Of a stretch of DNA of 64,000 bases, positions 23,878-36,480 are shown piece after piece; within the stretch, counting starts at the first letter, position 1, and each line of letters opens with the position of its first letter. The position numbers and the translations under genes are program-made. Under the pieces are notes generated by a model. That model ran no database searches. It was not told the origin of the DNA and worked only from the letters and a program-made list of their open reading frames with translations. The stretch covers positions 26,414,001-26,478,000 of the forward strand of contig CM072806.1 of assembly GCA_037013495.1 (NCBI GenBank), given 5' to 3'. The DNA is from Hippophae tibetana (Eukaryota > Streptophyta > Magnoliopsida > Rosales > Elaeagnaceae).

Positions 23878-25348
23878 TGATAACTCTAATTTATTAGAGT
23901 TAATATTAGCTTTACTATCTTAAAAGCTTGCTTGATTCTTTTAGAAATTGTACATATTGTGCTTAAATGGACCTTAATTGTGATTTTTAGAATTGAGTGT
24001 GCTTTTAAGTATAAAACCTGAATTTAGATTGTATTTCAATGGAAATATTCATATTTTAAAGCTTATTCATGAAATTTATACTTGCTATCATTATAGAGAA
24101 TGAAGAGAGTAAAAATTGGAGTAGGTTCACAGATTGCTATAGCTTTATTATAGCAAAATTGCCTTGGAATTGAGTAGCGTGGTACCCAAAATGTTAAGAG
24201 CAAATAATAGGTGGGTTTGGGCTAGCTATAGGATGAAAATGGATAGTTAAATACTCATATTTAAGGGGTATATTTAGGAGTTTGTACAAGAATACCACCT
24301 CACCTTAACCTAAAACCCACCTATAAAAGGAATGAGGAGTAAAAGAGAAGCTATGTGTGAGACCTACATCACTCTCCATTCTTTATTTAGAATTATTTCA
24401 AGGAAGAGACAAGCACAAAAATCTCAGCCAACTAGGTATTAGTAAGGTAGAGAAAGCAATAAGAAAGGAAATTTTTGTTTTAAGAGAGTGGAGACAAAGA
24501 GAGCTACTTAATTGGGGTTTTTTTAATTTCAAGCTTGGACTAGGGATTTCTCCTATTCTAGATTTTTAATATTTTTGTGGAGATTTTGAACTAAATACCT
24601 ATTAGCTAGGATTGTTGATGAACAAGTTAATATAATCATGTTTATATAAAATTCTATGCTATATTTTGGTGAGTTTATTTTAGTTATTCAAGCTGGATTT
24701 AAATATTGATTCCTATTTGTTGTTTGATCACAATTAATAGGATATTAGGACATAGATTAAATATAAGAAGGGTAATTGAAGTTGGATTAAGCTTGGATAA
24801 AGTGTGTTTAGCTTAGGTCTAAGGATTGAAGTTAAACTTGCAACTAATATAGGAATATATAGTTGTCACACATAACCCAAAAGAATCTGTGCTTATTATG
24901 AAGTTTTTGAGGTCAAATTTGTATAGGAATATGTTTAATTAAACTTTAGAAATTAAACATATTACAGATTCAGAAGAATCCTATATAAAAGATGAGGTCT
25001 TGTATTAGAGCAAAGTTTCCATAGTATTGTTGTAGCATTTTGTGTACAGACTGCAATCACTTGTTACATTTCCAATCCTAGCTATCTTAATTACTTGCAT
25101 TCTTCACTATTTCTCTTACTGATCTAAATTTTGATTGTTTCTTATTCTTCTTTACTTGTTAATTTCTATTTTACTTTTAGTTCTTTTATTTTTGATTACT
25201 CAACTCACAAAATTGAGATTTACTTTGTTACTTTTTACATTAGTTTTTAATATTATAATATTTGTGGGAACAATCTTATCTTATTATTATATTACTTGTT
25301 TGTTATATGTATACTTGTGTAGAACCCATTACACATTTTTAAACAACA
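23878..25348 (+). mobile_element. LTR E (1471 bp, + strand, decayed)
   Basis: Starts TGATAACTC with a perfect 9-bp hairpin (TAACTCTAA 23881-23889 with TTAGAGTTA 23894-23902) and ends AAACAACA. The right part carries GTGGGAACAATC...TTACTTG...GTATACTTG, shared with LTR B and S1/S2. Upstream neighbour is a polypurine tract (as for a 3' LTR), but downstream is gag (as for a 5' LTR), so it may be shared by two units or rearranged. The short frame at 24357-24569 is not supported as a gene. Confidence 0.65.
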
Positions 25349-25379
25349 CTTTCTTATTGAGAAAGGAAGGCATGGTTAC

Positions 25380-27111
25380 AATCACTACCAACATGATCCA
25401 TTACTAATTGGGAGCAACTAGCTCATAAAGTTTTGGTTTCTAAGTATTTTCCACCTTGGAAGATAGCCAAGTTGAGTAATGATATCACCTCCTTTCAACA
25501 ATTTGATGGTCAATTATTTTATGAGGTATGGGAATGGTTTAAGGAGCTATTTGCTCACATCATGATCTTTTTACTTGGTTTCAGATACAAACATTCTACA
25601 ATGTGTTAATGAGGGTAACCAAGGACCATAATATATGTTGTAAGGGTGCTTGAATGAGTAGCACTACGGAGGAAACTTTTTATTTACTTGATGAAATGGC
25701 CTCCAACAACTGTCAATGACCTATGGATAGGCTTGCCTCAAAGAAATTAGTTGGAGTAGTAAATATGGATACCTTTACAACATTATAAACTCAAACTAAT
25801 GCTCTATTATTGGGGTTTTCAAAGAAGTTGGATATAGGGAAAACTGGGTAAATATGGTGCAAATCCCTTTTATTATTTATGAGTATTGTAATGGACATCA
25901 TTCAATTGAAGTGTTTGGAAATGTTTCTAAAGCTATGACTTATGTTAACAACCAAAATGACCAAGGGAACCCTTATTCCAAGACATATAATTTGGATCAA
26001 AGAAACCACCCTAATTTTTCATGGAAAAATAATCAATGGAGTAATCAATTTTATCGCTAACACTACCCATAGCTAGATTTGTATCAACCATAACAACAAC
26101 ATAAACAAGAGAATATACATGCTATTAGGGGTAAGATAGAGGAATTGGTAGGAATTATGAAAGATTTCAATCCATCTATGAACATTAGAGCAAATAATCT
26201 TGAAACCACTTAGAGGCATCCTTTGAAATTTAGAAATGCAAATGGGTAAACTAGCTCAAAATATTAGTTAAATACCCAAAGGTACCTACCCAAGTGATAC
26301 AAAAGTGAACCCAAAGAGACCCAGTAAAGAACAATGTAATCCAATCATGTTAAGAAATGGTAATATAGTTTGGACTCATTTGGATTACCATGAGAAAGAA
26401 GAAAAACAAGAAATGGAAGAACACAAACCGGATGATTTAGAAAGAAAAAAAGAACAAAAAGAAAAGAAAAGGAAAATGATGAAGTTAGTCCTCCTAAGAA
26501 AGTTAATGTCTACACTCCAACAACACTTTTTCCTTAAAGGCTACAAAAACAAAAGGTAGGTAATCAATTTTCAAAATGCTTGCATATATTTAAAAAGTTA
26601 CACATTAACATACTCTTTACTGGTTTTCTAATGCAAATGCTCTCTTAATTTATGAAATAAATTGTGCTTAGGAAGAGGAAACTATAAAAATATGGCACAA
26701 TACCTTTAAGTGGATAGTGTTATACTATATTGAAAAGAAAATTACCTCTTAAGAAAAAACGATATGGGAAGCTTTGTAATCCCTTGTACAAATTGTGATC
26801 TACACTTTGACAATGCACTTGGTGACCTTGGAACATGTGTGAACATTATATCCCTTTCAATATTTCGAAAACTTGGGCTTGAAAAACCTAAAGCCATATT
26901 TGTCATCCTACAAATGGTAGATGGTAAAAGCAAGAAACCATTTGGGGTTGTGGAAGATGTGTTAGTCAAGGTGGAGAAATTTATATTCCCAATAGATTTC
27001 ATTATTGTAGACATTGCAAAAAACAACAAAATACAAATCTTCTTGGGGAGACCCTTCCTAGCTATGGGGAGGACTTTAATAGATGTGGAAAGATGGGATC
27101 TAATAATGTGA
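25380..27111 (+). pseudogene. gag: Element D: degenerate gag and protease
   Basis: Frameshifted gypsy Gag pieces: a capsid part near 25430-25700 (KYFPPWKIAKLSNDITSF, later the match to ASNN.QWP), a ruined knuckle and NPYSKTYNLDQRNHPNFSW near 25966-26022. Next comes a piece resembling the MQMGKLAQNIS...TLPS...LRSGK linker (26230-26360), and a Lys/Glu-rich stretch. Protease is at 26764-27111 with active-site remnant GDLGTCVN and the downstream ILGRPFL-type motif (FLGRPFLAMGRTLIDVE). RT, RNase H and integrase are absent. Confidence 0.8.
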
Positions 27112-27392
27112 GTGTAAAATAAAAAGTCGCTTTCAAATTTCTTAAATGTTCAAAGAATCCCTTTAACTTTAGGGAAATATAGGAAGTGAATGATGTAGTA
27201 GGCCAAGACCAAGAGAAAGACAACACTAAAATGAAGAAAAAGGATGGTTCGAAGAGACGAAGAAAATGAAAGAAATCTAGATAAAGAAGAGCTATTACTT
27301 GGATAGTGATGATGAGAACAAGCCATCTAAGGAGGAGTTTTATATAGTGAAGAACTCGAAAAGTGGAAACATTACCCAAGGTGGTAGCCAAA

Positions 27393-28943
27393 TGATACAT
27401 AAAATTGTTGCATATAAATTTTGTATGATTTACAAAATAGCTCGTAAGTGCAAGAATCACTCATAGAAATTGATAAGTATACTTAAGACAATTAAATATT
27501 TATCATGTAGTGGAGAATTTATGGGATATATTAGTTAGTTAATTATGCTTACTCAATATTAAGTAGATTACTAAAAATACAAATTAAGATTATTGATTCT
27601 CTCTTATATATACAAATAGGAGATTAATTAGGTCTATAATTTGTTATTAATTAAAACCACTTACAACCTTTGGTTAGACGTAGTAGTTAATTTTAATTAA
27701 ATTATGTTTTTTTATAAGAGATTATTGAACCATTCAATTGTTGCCTTTGGTCGTGTCTAACAATTTAAGCTCACATCAAGATGTCCTAGTTAGGTTTATG
27801 ATTTAAGTATATGGAAAAAAAATTCAAATTTTAAAACTACTATGAAAGATATGTTGTTAATATGCTTGTCAATAATAATTCTTATACAAATCCTTGGAGT
27901 AGAACATGCCTTGACATCAGATTTAGACTACAATTATCTAATATCTAGGAGAATTACTCTAAATCAGATTAAGATAATTTAACTCTAAATCTCTTCTTTA
28001 TTGTGAAAAATGCTTTGGCAATATATTTTTCATTTATAAACTTCGTTTTGATATTGATAAAAAAAATAAAACTTAATTCATTTTTTAAAAATGATTAATC
28101 TACTTTAATATTTCATAAGCTTAACAACATTACTAGTATCTCATATTATTTATAGTCAAATATGCATAGTTTAATAAGTAATCAATAAATTCAACATATA
28201 GAATATAAAACAACACTTAGGGATGATATGAAAATAATACATTTAAGTATACCTCAACATAATTCTTTTGAATTGCTTAAATTTTGGGAAACCTCCAAAC
28301 AGAATTGGTGCAATGTTTATTGAATTGAAACTTGAAACTATTACATAAACTAATTTTTTTCAACTCTTAAATGAGAGAAGAACTTTAAACAAATAAAATA
28401 AAAGCTTAAAAGCTTAAGAAAAACTAAGAATGTAAAGAATGAAGGATAAAAGATTAAGGGATATTTTTTACAATAGAAATAGGGTCCTATTTATAGGGTG
28501 TGAAAAAGATAAAAATGTAGATTTTTTAGGCTAGCACCATGGCATACATTTGTTCCAAGCCCAGTATATATAGGTTGTACATGGTTAGGGCATGATCCAC
28601 TATATTTGTATCGTGACATACAAAACTTTCATGGTGTATCATACTCGTATCCACATCACTTGGAACCCTTTATTTGTATATCCTCTTTTCAATTTTTGAG
28701 ACATATGTAATGCTTTACATATGTTATCTTTTTAGTTCCAATAGTTGTAATGAAATGCTTCATGTTTATTTCTTCAAGTTAAATCATTTAAATACAATGA
28801 ATAATTGAAAATAACAAAATATTTCTGTGATTTTGAAAAGATAGATTTGCTTAAATTCTAGTAAAACTAAGTAAATACTAAACTATTTAATCATTAAACA
28901 TACATAAAATCACAATATGTTAAGTGCTTTTGAGTAATTATCA
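27393..28943 (-). mobile_element. LTR C-prime (about 1.55 kb, minus strand)
   Basis: Second diverged LTR of the LTR C family. TGATACATAAAA ... TTATCA, with the same blocks: AAATAGCTCGTAAGTGCAAGAATC near the left end, a reverse TATA box in CCTATTTATAGGG near 28487-28499, and TTAAGTGCTTTTGAG at the right end. No clear target duplication. The left flank, read on the minus strand, is TTTGGCTACCACC, possibly a ruined primer site. Confidence 0.65.
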
Positions 28944-29700
28944 TGAAAATACCAAGAAAGAAGTGAAGTTATGGAGAAACTCCAAGAGTACTACTAGAAA
29001 TGATAAATTGATGGATCCACCTTAGAAATTTGTGGACTTTTCTAGCTAAGGATGTTGAATGTGGTGCTTGTTGGAAGGAAACCCAACACTTTTATTACTG
29101 AAATTCATGAATATTTTAAAATAAAATGCATGTATGTTTGGTAAGAAATAAATGAACCCAATGATGCAATTGATTGTCTTTACGCTGACAAAGAATCTAG
29201 CATTTAACTATTGAGATAATTATATAAATTATGTGGTATGCTTACTTTCTTTTAATTGAAATAATTCATTATATATGCACAATACAAGTGATTGATTATT
29301 TGTTGTACTTATTGAGAGAACACTTGGCATGAGTATTTTTTACGTAATATGAATCTTTCATCTTTAAGAATTTACTTGATCATTCCTTGAGGTTAACTAA
29401 TAGATAGTATTAGTTTGGGAAATAATTTAGGCTTTAGTTGGATTGATTGAGTCTTTCAAGCAAACCATTAAATAATATATAACCCGAGTCACCCATTTGA
29501 GCCTAAGTTGACATCATTTGTGTCTTTAAACCATATGTTAGCCTAAACTAAATGTATTACCTCTACCCTAATACCTTTAGCTTGTGAATATCTGAAATCA
29601 CATGGAATGTTAAAGAGTTAGATGAAAGATGATTCATTGAAAATAAAAGAATAAAATAAAAATAAATGTAAACTCTTAACACCATTAACCCCATAAAAAG
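28944..29700 (+). other. Post-pol region of a decayed gypsy element
   Basis: Contains GTTGG (29070-29074) pairing with CCAAC (29083-29087), a decayed form of the hairpin seen after gag1 and pol of element A. This places it downstream of a lost pol on the + strand, probably that of element D. No coding frame. Confidence 0.45.
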
Positions 29701-31929
29701 AAAATGAATAAACTTAAAATAAGTTTGTCATTGAGTTACAAAGAAAAAGAAAAAAAATAAATGTAGAAGAAAAGAAATAAAGGAAAATATATATATTAAA
29801 AAGGATGCACTAAGTTATTGAATAAAAGTTCAATTGCACGATAATGAAAAAGTAAGATAAGGTGTGGATTTGAACCTAAATATGCCAATTTATCTACCCT
29901 TACCTAAGTTTACAAGCATTAAAGTCCTTTTAATGCCAAACTACATATGTAATCTACATTAGTGGAGAGGTACATAAAAAGTAGATTTATGAAGCATTTT
30001 AAGATTGTAATCTAATGACATGCTCATATAAGTTTATCTCTTGAATGCATTAGATGACATCAATTGCAAAGTCACACACATATATATTATTTTGTTAAAA
30101 GCTATGCATACCCTTGTAGTGATGAAATTTAAGCAATGATGAAGAAGAAATGGATTTACATGCTAATAAGTTCACCAAGTTCTTCAAGAATAGAATATTT
30201 TTGAAAGTTTTAGGAAGGAAATCTCAAGTACGAGGGACTCAAGATTTGTTAAAAAGACTAATGATTATGATGATGAAAACAAAAAAAACATTAGATTAGA
30301 TCACTCTTAAACTAATTCATTGCTTTAAGTATGTCAAGTATGTTTATATAACCTCAAATTTCTATAGTAGGAAAAACAAAAATGGAAAGAGAACAATGAA
30401 GGTAGAAGTTATTATTTTACATAATACTAAGAGTGGCACAGATGAAGATGAGAGTAACTTCATTACTTTATGATATTTAAACCTTTTAAAGAAACTTCTT
30501 TTGTTAAGAATGTTATTAACTGATACTAGCAATGATGATGAGGATGGGTTTCTAGAAACGTACAATAAGATTTTGAGATAACATATTGAAAGAGTTTGAG
30601 ACCTATTGTATAACCATTGAAAGAAGATCCTGACTCCTTAAGACTCACCCTAATCTCAAAAATAGCATAAATAGGTAAACAATTAAAAATACATCCAAAT
30701 ATGTAAGAAAAAATAAAACATCATAGATATTAAACAACCTAGATAGAAAGTTTAATAATGATCATATAATATGGCATTAACAATATAGAAACAAAGATAA
30801 ACAGATATCATATGATATTCAAAAAGGAAAGAGAGAAAGCATGTGATATCAAGAAAGAAAGAAAGCAATAAAGCATGTGATAGACAAAAAGAAACAAAGA
30901 AAGAAAGGCTTACAATCACAATAGATCCTCTTATGTATGAACATATTTAGATGTGATCCTAATTGTACTAACAACAAATTCAATCAAACAAACACAACAA
31001 TAGAACATGGTAAAATTTATAGGATCCATATCTATATGGTAACATCCACGAGTTACCTAAGATAACCATTCTATAACAAGAAATTTACCATATATAGAAA
31101 ATCAATAATTCACAACCTAAAGATGATATTATCTAATACCTCTCACAATTGGAGCACCATGCTCAATTGTACCTATGCTACCTCTACTACTGTTTGCACA
31201 ATAACTACGATCTAATCACCAAATTTGACTCTCCTTTGGAGCCTCACCATTATGTGATGTGACATAATCACCAATGGTTAGTATTTGTGAAATACTAAAG
31301 TGAGGGAAATCTTATGTACATGTTCTTAGATGCAAACTACATCTTGATATTAATTCCATTTTTAATTAACCTACCAAAAAATGATTTTGTAAACCCCTCG
31401 ACGTATCACCAATATTGAAAATCACTAAAAGTATCGATGATATAAAATTTAAAAAATAACTTTAAACGGAAAAATCCTGAGTGTATAAACTACAAGAATT
31501 TTCCAATATTATTAAATTAATTTCAAACTTTGAAATAAGAGTATTTATAGAAAATGCTTGGGTTACTAAGTAATTCATCAGTCACCTCGCAAACCATGTC
31601 GGCAAGCCTTTACTGACCACCTTGGTGAGGGTAATAGTTGTTATAGTATGGATATAGCCACAATACCTTGCTGGGCTTTCTTTGACTACCTCACTAACCA
31701 CCTTGGCGAGCTCAGAAAAAATTAGTTTTGTTTGGAAATTTTACCAAATAGTTTTCCACAAATAGCTACAAAGCAACACAAAAAATAATCCAAATTATAA
31801 ATATAACCTAACAAGAAAACTACATGCTCCCAAACACCTAGTTGTGTGTGGAAAATGCAAACATATAATGTATTTCAACTATATGGGTATGTACAATATT
31901 AAACCATTAGTAATTAACCTTACATTAAT
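29701..31929. other. Unassigned AT-rich DNA
   Basis: No gene or intact repeat recognised. There are A/G-rich tracts of GAAAGAAAG type at 30820-30910. A low-copy stretch at 31140-31740 has repeated CACCTTGG.GAG motifs (31616-31710) and resembles, weakly, DNA near 63590-63660. Probably remnants of old LTRs. Confidence 0.35.
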
Positions 31930-32570
31930 GAAGAAAAAATACTAAGTAAAATAATATAGACTTCATGTTTTGCACACAAGCATGCCAACAAGATAGACCA
32001 AGAATTACAAGACTTACACATATAAAGTCTAAAAAACTCAAAAAAGGAAATGGATAATGTCTTGAATATAAGGAAAAGAAGTTAAGTGAGCTAGGAGTTT
32101 CTTTAGATAATAAGAAATCCCCAACTAACTCTAATAAGAGTGATCTTTCTAAGAAGAGTGTGATCATACAAAAGAGATACAATGATATTCTTGTTGAGTG
32201 TAAATCTAACAAGGCTACGTTGAGGTTTCATGAGGATAACTTGATGGAATTGAAATTAGTCAAGAAAATTAGAGAACTATTATCCCTTATTTGACTGAAG
32301 CTCAAGTTGAAGAGATCATCGTTTTTGAAAAGAAAGGGATTGTGCTAGAAGTGAAGAGAGTACCTTGGTTATATTCCCTCTATAAGGATGGATAAGTGAA
32401 GAGTCTTCAATCCAAACTCAAGGACATGAGTTACACTACTGGTTTTCTAGAGGCATATATAAGAGAAAAAGATGAACATATAAAATCTTTGATATTTAAC
32501 AATCTTAAATTGAATAAAAGAGTTGGATCACTTTAAGGAGACTATAAAGTAATAGAGACAAGACATAACT
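31930..32570 (+). pseudogene. Decayed coiled-coil coding remnant, function unknown
   Basis: The + strand frame shows LSELGVSLDNKKSPTNSNKS (about 32090-32150), then KRYNDILVECKSNKATLRFH (about 32172-32232). It continues in shifted frames with PWLYSLYKD-like and SYTTGFLEAYIREKDEHIKS (32428-32487). Lys/Glu/Leu-rich heptads suggest a coiled coil. Several stops and frameshifts. I do not recognise the family with certainty; position among gypsy debris suggests an accessory or gag-like retroelement protein. Confidence 0.4.
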
Positions 32571-33100
32571 AGGGTAAAGAAATGATAGTACTACTTCTTC
32601 TAGTACGCCAATGTTCACCAAGCCTATGGTTCAAGGCCCTATGATTTAGATAGTTGTTGTTGTACCAAAAGGTAAGAATCAAGTTTCTCCCTAGCTATTC
32701 TATTCTAGTAAGGTGAAAATTTCACCTTTCACTTCTTCCTCTCTTCACAAAAATGATGGTATATACACCTAAGATATTCTTAGAGCTATTCTAGGATGTC
32801 TTTTTATCATTTTGCCCATTCTATCTACTGTGGTTCACCTGAGCACGTTTAATTTGAATGTGCAATGCATCAACGACATAGTTCAGAAAGGAATTAAAAA
32901 CCATTTTATAATAACCTGTCTAATCATTATTTTGAAGATGACTTTGTAGATTTTTCAAGAGTGTTAATTAAAAAGAAAACACAATCATTTCAAACTATTT
33001 AGAAGGATTTGAACCATGAGTTACATAGTGGTAGAGCTATCTTCTTCTTTTCGCTCGCCTTGCGCTAAAAAAGTCCAAAAAAGGAATGTTGTTTGATCAT
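32571..33100. other. Unassigned stretch before LTR F
   Basis: Mixed AT-rich DNA, no frame of note. It may be the 3' internal part of the element that owned LTR F. Confidence 0.3.
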
Positions 33101-34246
33101 ATAATTGAGATGGTTAGTATGTGATGATGTTATTTTTTTCCTCCTCCTTAGTCAGCTTTGTTTCGTAGGCCATAAGTTGTGCATGCATTTGCTTCGCCTT
33201 TCTCAGTGCCATATGGTGCTCATCCAATGGTCCATATCCACTTATTAGCTTATTTTATATCCTTTTCATCTCAACATTTGATCCAATGCTGATCTATGGT
33301 CCAAATTTCATTTGAGCCATTATAAAAGGGTTTTAACCCTAAACCCACATCAGACCCAAAAATATCATATTTTACAACAATCTTCACACATTTTGGAAAG
33401 GAAGAGCTTTGAGGTAAGGGTTTTAAATTTTTGGAGTAAAAAGAGGCAACTTTTGAAGTATTTTGGAGATATTATTCAGAAGAGTTTCATCATTATTCTC
33501 TATTAAGTGTAACCTTTATGTTTCTTGTATCTTGTATCTTATTTTTATTGTTTTAAATTTGGATATTTTTTAGTAGAGTTCTCATTCTAGGGATTCAATG
33601 GAATCTAATTTATGAATATGATTTTATATTATTAATTTAATATTTGTGTGTATTTGGATTATCTAGTTTAAGGTACTTAATGCTCCTATTTAATTTATTC
33701 ATTCAATTTAGATGATTTTTTAATTTTGTGCACAATTGAAAGATTGGTATGAAATTTTAAACTTACATTAAATTAGCATATATGTAATAAGGCAAGATAT
33801 TCTTATTATTGTGTATGTAATCAATTATTAATCCTGGGTGCTTATGTCTCATGTATGCTTAGATGACCATATACATTTTGTCTAGGAATATATGGATTAC
33901 GATTACTATGATCATAAACATATGGGTGGTAATTCTTTGAGTAGAATTAGATTAATGATCTAAGCATTTTATTTTAATATTAAAATGATTTATAAAATCA
34001 TGGGATTAAAATGGAAGAAGTTGAATTCCTTAGGACTCTTAATGATCGTGGAAAATTTAAGTTGTGATTGTTAATTAGAATTAGTTAATCATTAATTTAG
34101 TAGTTTAAATTAGTTTATCATTATTTTTTTAGCTCAAATAGTATAATTGCGAGAAAGTTAGAATTACACTCCTTGAGGACAATACTTGGTTATCATTATA
34201 TTACTTGGACAATCCATATTCTTGTTGGTTTGCATCAGGCACAACA
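33101..34246 (+). mobile_element. Probable LTR fragment F (left end undefined)
   Basis: A TATA box within CATTATAAAAGGG (33320-33332) is followed by a transcript-start-like region. The right end has TCCTTGAGGACAATACTTGG...ATTATATTACTTGG (34171-34208) and terminates in GCACAACA at 34246, like the ends of LTR E and S1. The left boundary could not be placed. The frame at 33312-33506 lies in the R/U5-like part and is probably not a gene. Confidence 0.45.
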
Positions 34247-34789
34247 TCTTGTTTCTTGCATGGGGTTGGTAGGTGTAGTTTGTACTTTATCTTTATTACT
34301 TGATATGTAAGCACTTAGATAGAGTGTATCATGTGCTCGAGAGAGTTATGTTTTGTATTGTATGTTTGATTGTGCTTAGCCTATCATAATTCCCCTGTGT
34401 AGGAATGACTTGACAGTATTTGAGTAGACTATACATTTTTGTGCTTGATGGTTTTCACAAGTATGTGTGCTTTATGTGTGCATGATACAAAGACTTGGAG
34501 CTTAGTTATAGCTTATTAGAGTATACAGACACGCAACTTGGTATGGATCATCAAGATGGATAGAGCACAACAAACATATGCATTAGAATTTGGTGTGTTT
34601 GGATGTCAGAGTTGTGCATATGAGTTCATTCACTAGAATAAATTCTTTAGGTACATATTTCATGAATTTATTATGTATGATGCCATGTATATTTTAGAGT
34701 TGTGTAGGGTTTTTTCATGGAAAGCCAAAGAGAAGATTGTAAGGTCCTTGTGATTTGTGTTGGAATTTTTGTGTACAAAACATGAAATC
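34247..34789. other. Unassigned DNA after LTR F
   Basis: GT-rich, low-complexity, no primer site or gene recognised. Confidence 0.3.
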
Positions 34790-35430
34790 ATGGTAATACT
34801 AAAGCTTTACATTTTCCATAGTTTGGTGGTCTATTTGGTAGGTGGGACATTCACATCTTTAGGTCCTTCACTGTCTATGGATACAAGGAATTTCATGATG
34901 GGTCCACAAATTGTATAGGTTACTTAGAGGGCAACACCTTCGAGATAAACCAAGGCTAGTACAAATATTGCTGCTTTTAGATAGTTAAGGTTATTTAGTT
35001 GAGTTGGTGTTTTCGAACATCAAGATTCTTTGTTAAGCAATGTTTATTTATCCCACTTGTGGTCTCATATACTTTTGAGGAAGAACTAGAAATGAACATC
35101 CATGTGGTGATGTAAGCAATCATATTTGGGTGGTAGAAACTTTGGTTGTACTCAAATTCTGTTTATATTGTCACTCTTTTTCAAACTTGATCTCTTTTGG
35201 TGCTATGGAAATGGTATCATGTATGGTTTGATTGTTTAGAGAAAATTTCTTGCATAGAGTTCTACTTTTCTCATATTTATAGAGAATGCAATGTTATAGT
35301 TGATAGTATGGCCTCTAGGGCTCCTAGAATTTGTACTGCAACTTGGTGATGGGATGCCTCAATATTTGCTAGCCCTTTCGTTTATTCGAATTCTAACATC
35401 AAGATTATAAGTTTTGCTAATTTTTAGTTT
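34790..35430 (+). pseudogene. LINE remnant: RNase H-like C-terminal domain, copy 1
   Basis: Matches 40720-41340 (copy 2) base for base over long stretches, starting at TTTACATTTTCCATAGTTTGGTGG. It encodes a ruined plant-type RNase H (RVT_3) as found at the C-terminus of plant LINE ORF2: residues reading GVFEHQDS..., VSYTFEEELEMNIHVVM, FGW.KLWLYSNSVYIVT in shifting frames with stops. Confidence 0.6.
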
Positions 35431-35980
35431 ATATATAGTTTTTCTCTATTTAATAATACTCGTAATTTAGAGGTTAGATAAGAAGAATGCTACAAAGGTG
35501 CCTAGTTGGGATGTCCCAATGCACCTACTAAGGCCTATCACCTACAATTTTTCATTAAAATAAATAAATAAAAGGTTTTGTATAACAAAGTAAGACATAG
35601 CATTCAGTATCACAAAATCACATGCTTATGGCAAAATCATGAGAAATTTTCCTTTAATAAAACTAAAATATGAAATTTTGCTTCCAAATCAATAAAGATT
35701 TCAAGTCTATGTCCATAAAAATCCTAAACATGATCAATATTATCACTTACAACAAAATGGTGTCAAGTTTAATATATATGGAACTAAAGATGCAAATAAA
35801 AATTTCACTCATTCTAAAAGTAGTGGCATATGATTTTCCAAAAATATAGAAAATATATTTAACACAATTTAAAATATCATGTAAATACGAGATAAAATAT
35901 ATTATTGATCAATAAAAAAATTTAATAAATAAAGTATGCAACCTTAGCTAATCTAAAGCATCTATATTCATAAGCTTTTA
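35431..35980. other. Unassigned AT-rich DNA between LINE pieces
   Basis: Contains reading-frame remnants ending in stops, then an AT-rich tract. Nothing recognised. Confidence 0.3.
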
Positions 35981-36405
35981 AGTACATATCTTGGGTGTTT
36001 TGGTCAACAATGGACGCTTTCTTCCAATTGCTTAACTAAGGGGATATCTCGCCCTTACCCACTTTTTATATGCTAATAGCCTTCTCATATTTGGGATCAG
36101 TTGGTCAATTTGGAAAAATATTTTATTTACTTTGGTAAAGGTATAACTCAAAACAACATTTTATTAGTTCAAGAAATAGTTGGGATGTGTACTGGGGGTG
36201 CCTATTTATCCTACTTAGGTGTCACCTTATTTCGAAGGGCTCCAAGAAAATGTTGGTTTTAAAGATTAGTCGATAAAAGTTGTACATAATAGAAGCATGG
36301 AAATGACTCACCCAATAGAGGAAGAGAGCCTTAGCTTCAGGAACTTCGATCTCTTAAATGAGGTTATGTTAAGAAATTTTGCATGGTGGGTTATCATAGG
36401 AAACT
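35981..36405 (+). pseudogene. LINE ORF2 remnant (RT C-terminal part), left half
   Basis: Frame pieces fit the C-terminal part of plant LINE reverse transcriptase: GDISPLPTFYMLIAFSYL near 36030-36090 (compare GDPLSPYLF), YLGVTLFRRAPRK near 36210-36250, and SLSFRNFDLLNEVMLRNFAW near 36330-36390. The reading is cut at 36405 by an LTR insertion and resumes at 40045; the 5 bp AAACT is duplicated on both sides. Confidence 0.65.
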
Positions 36406-36480
36406 TGATGAGCGAAAACCGGCATCACCGATTCTTGCCAATACTTTGGTTTTAATATTTATAAAACTCTCGCAAGTGCA

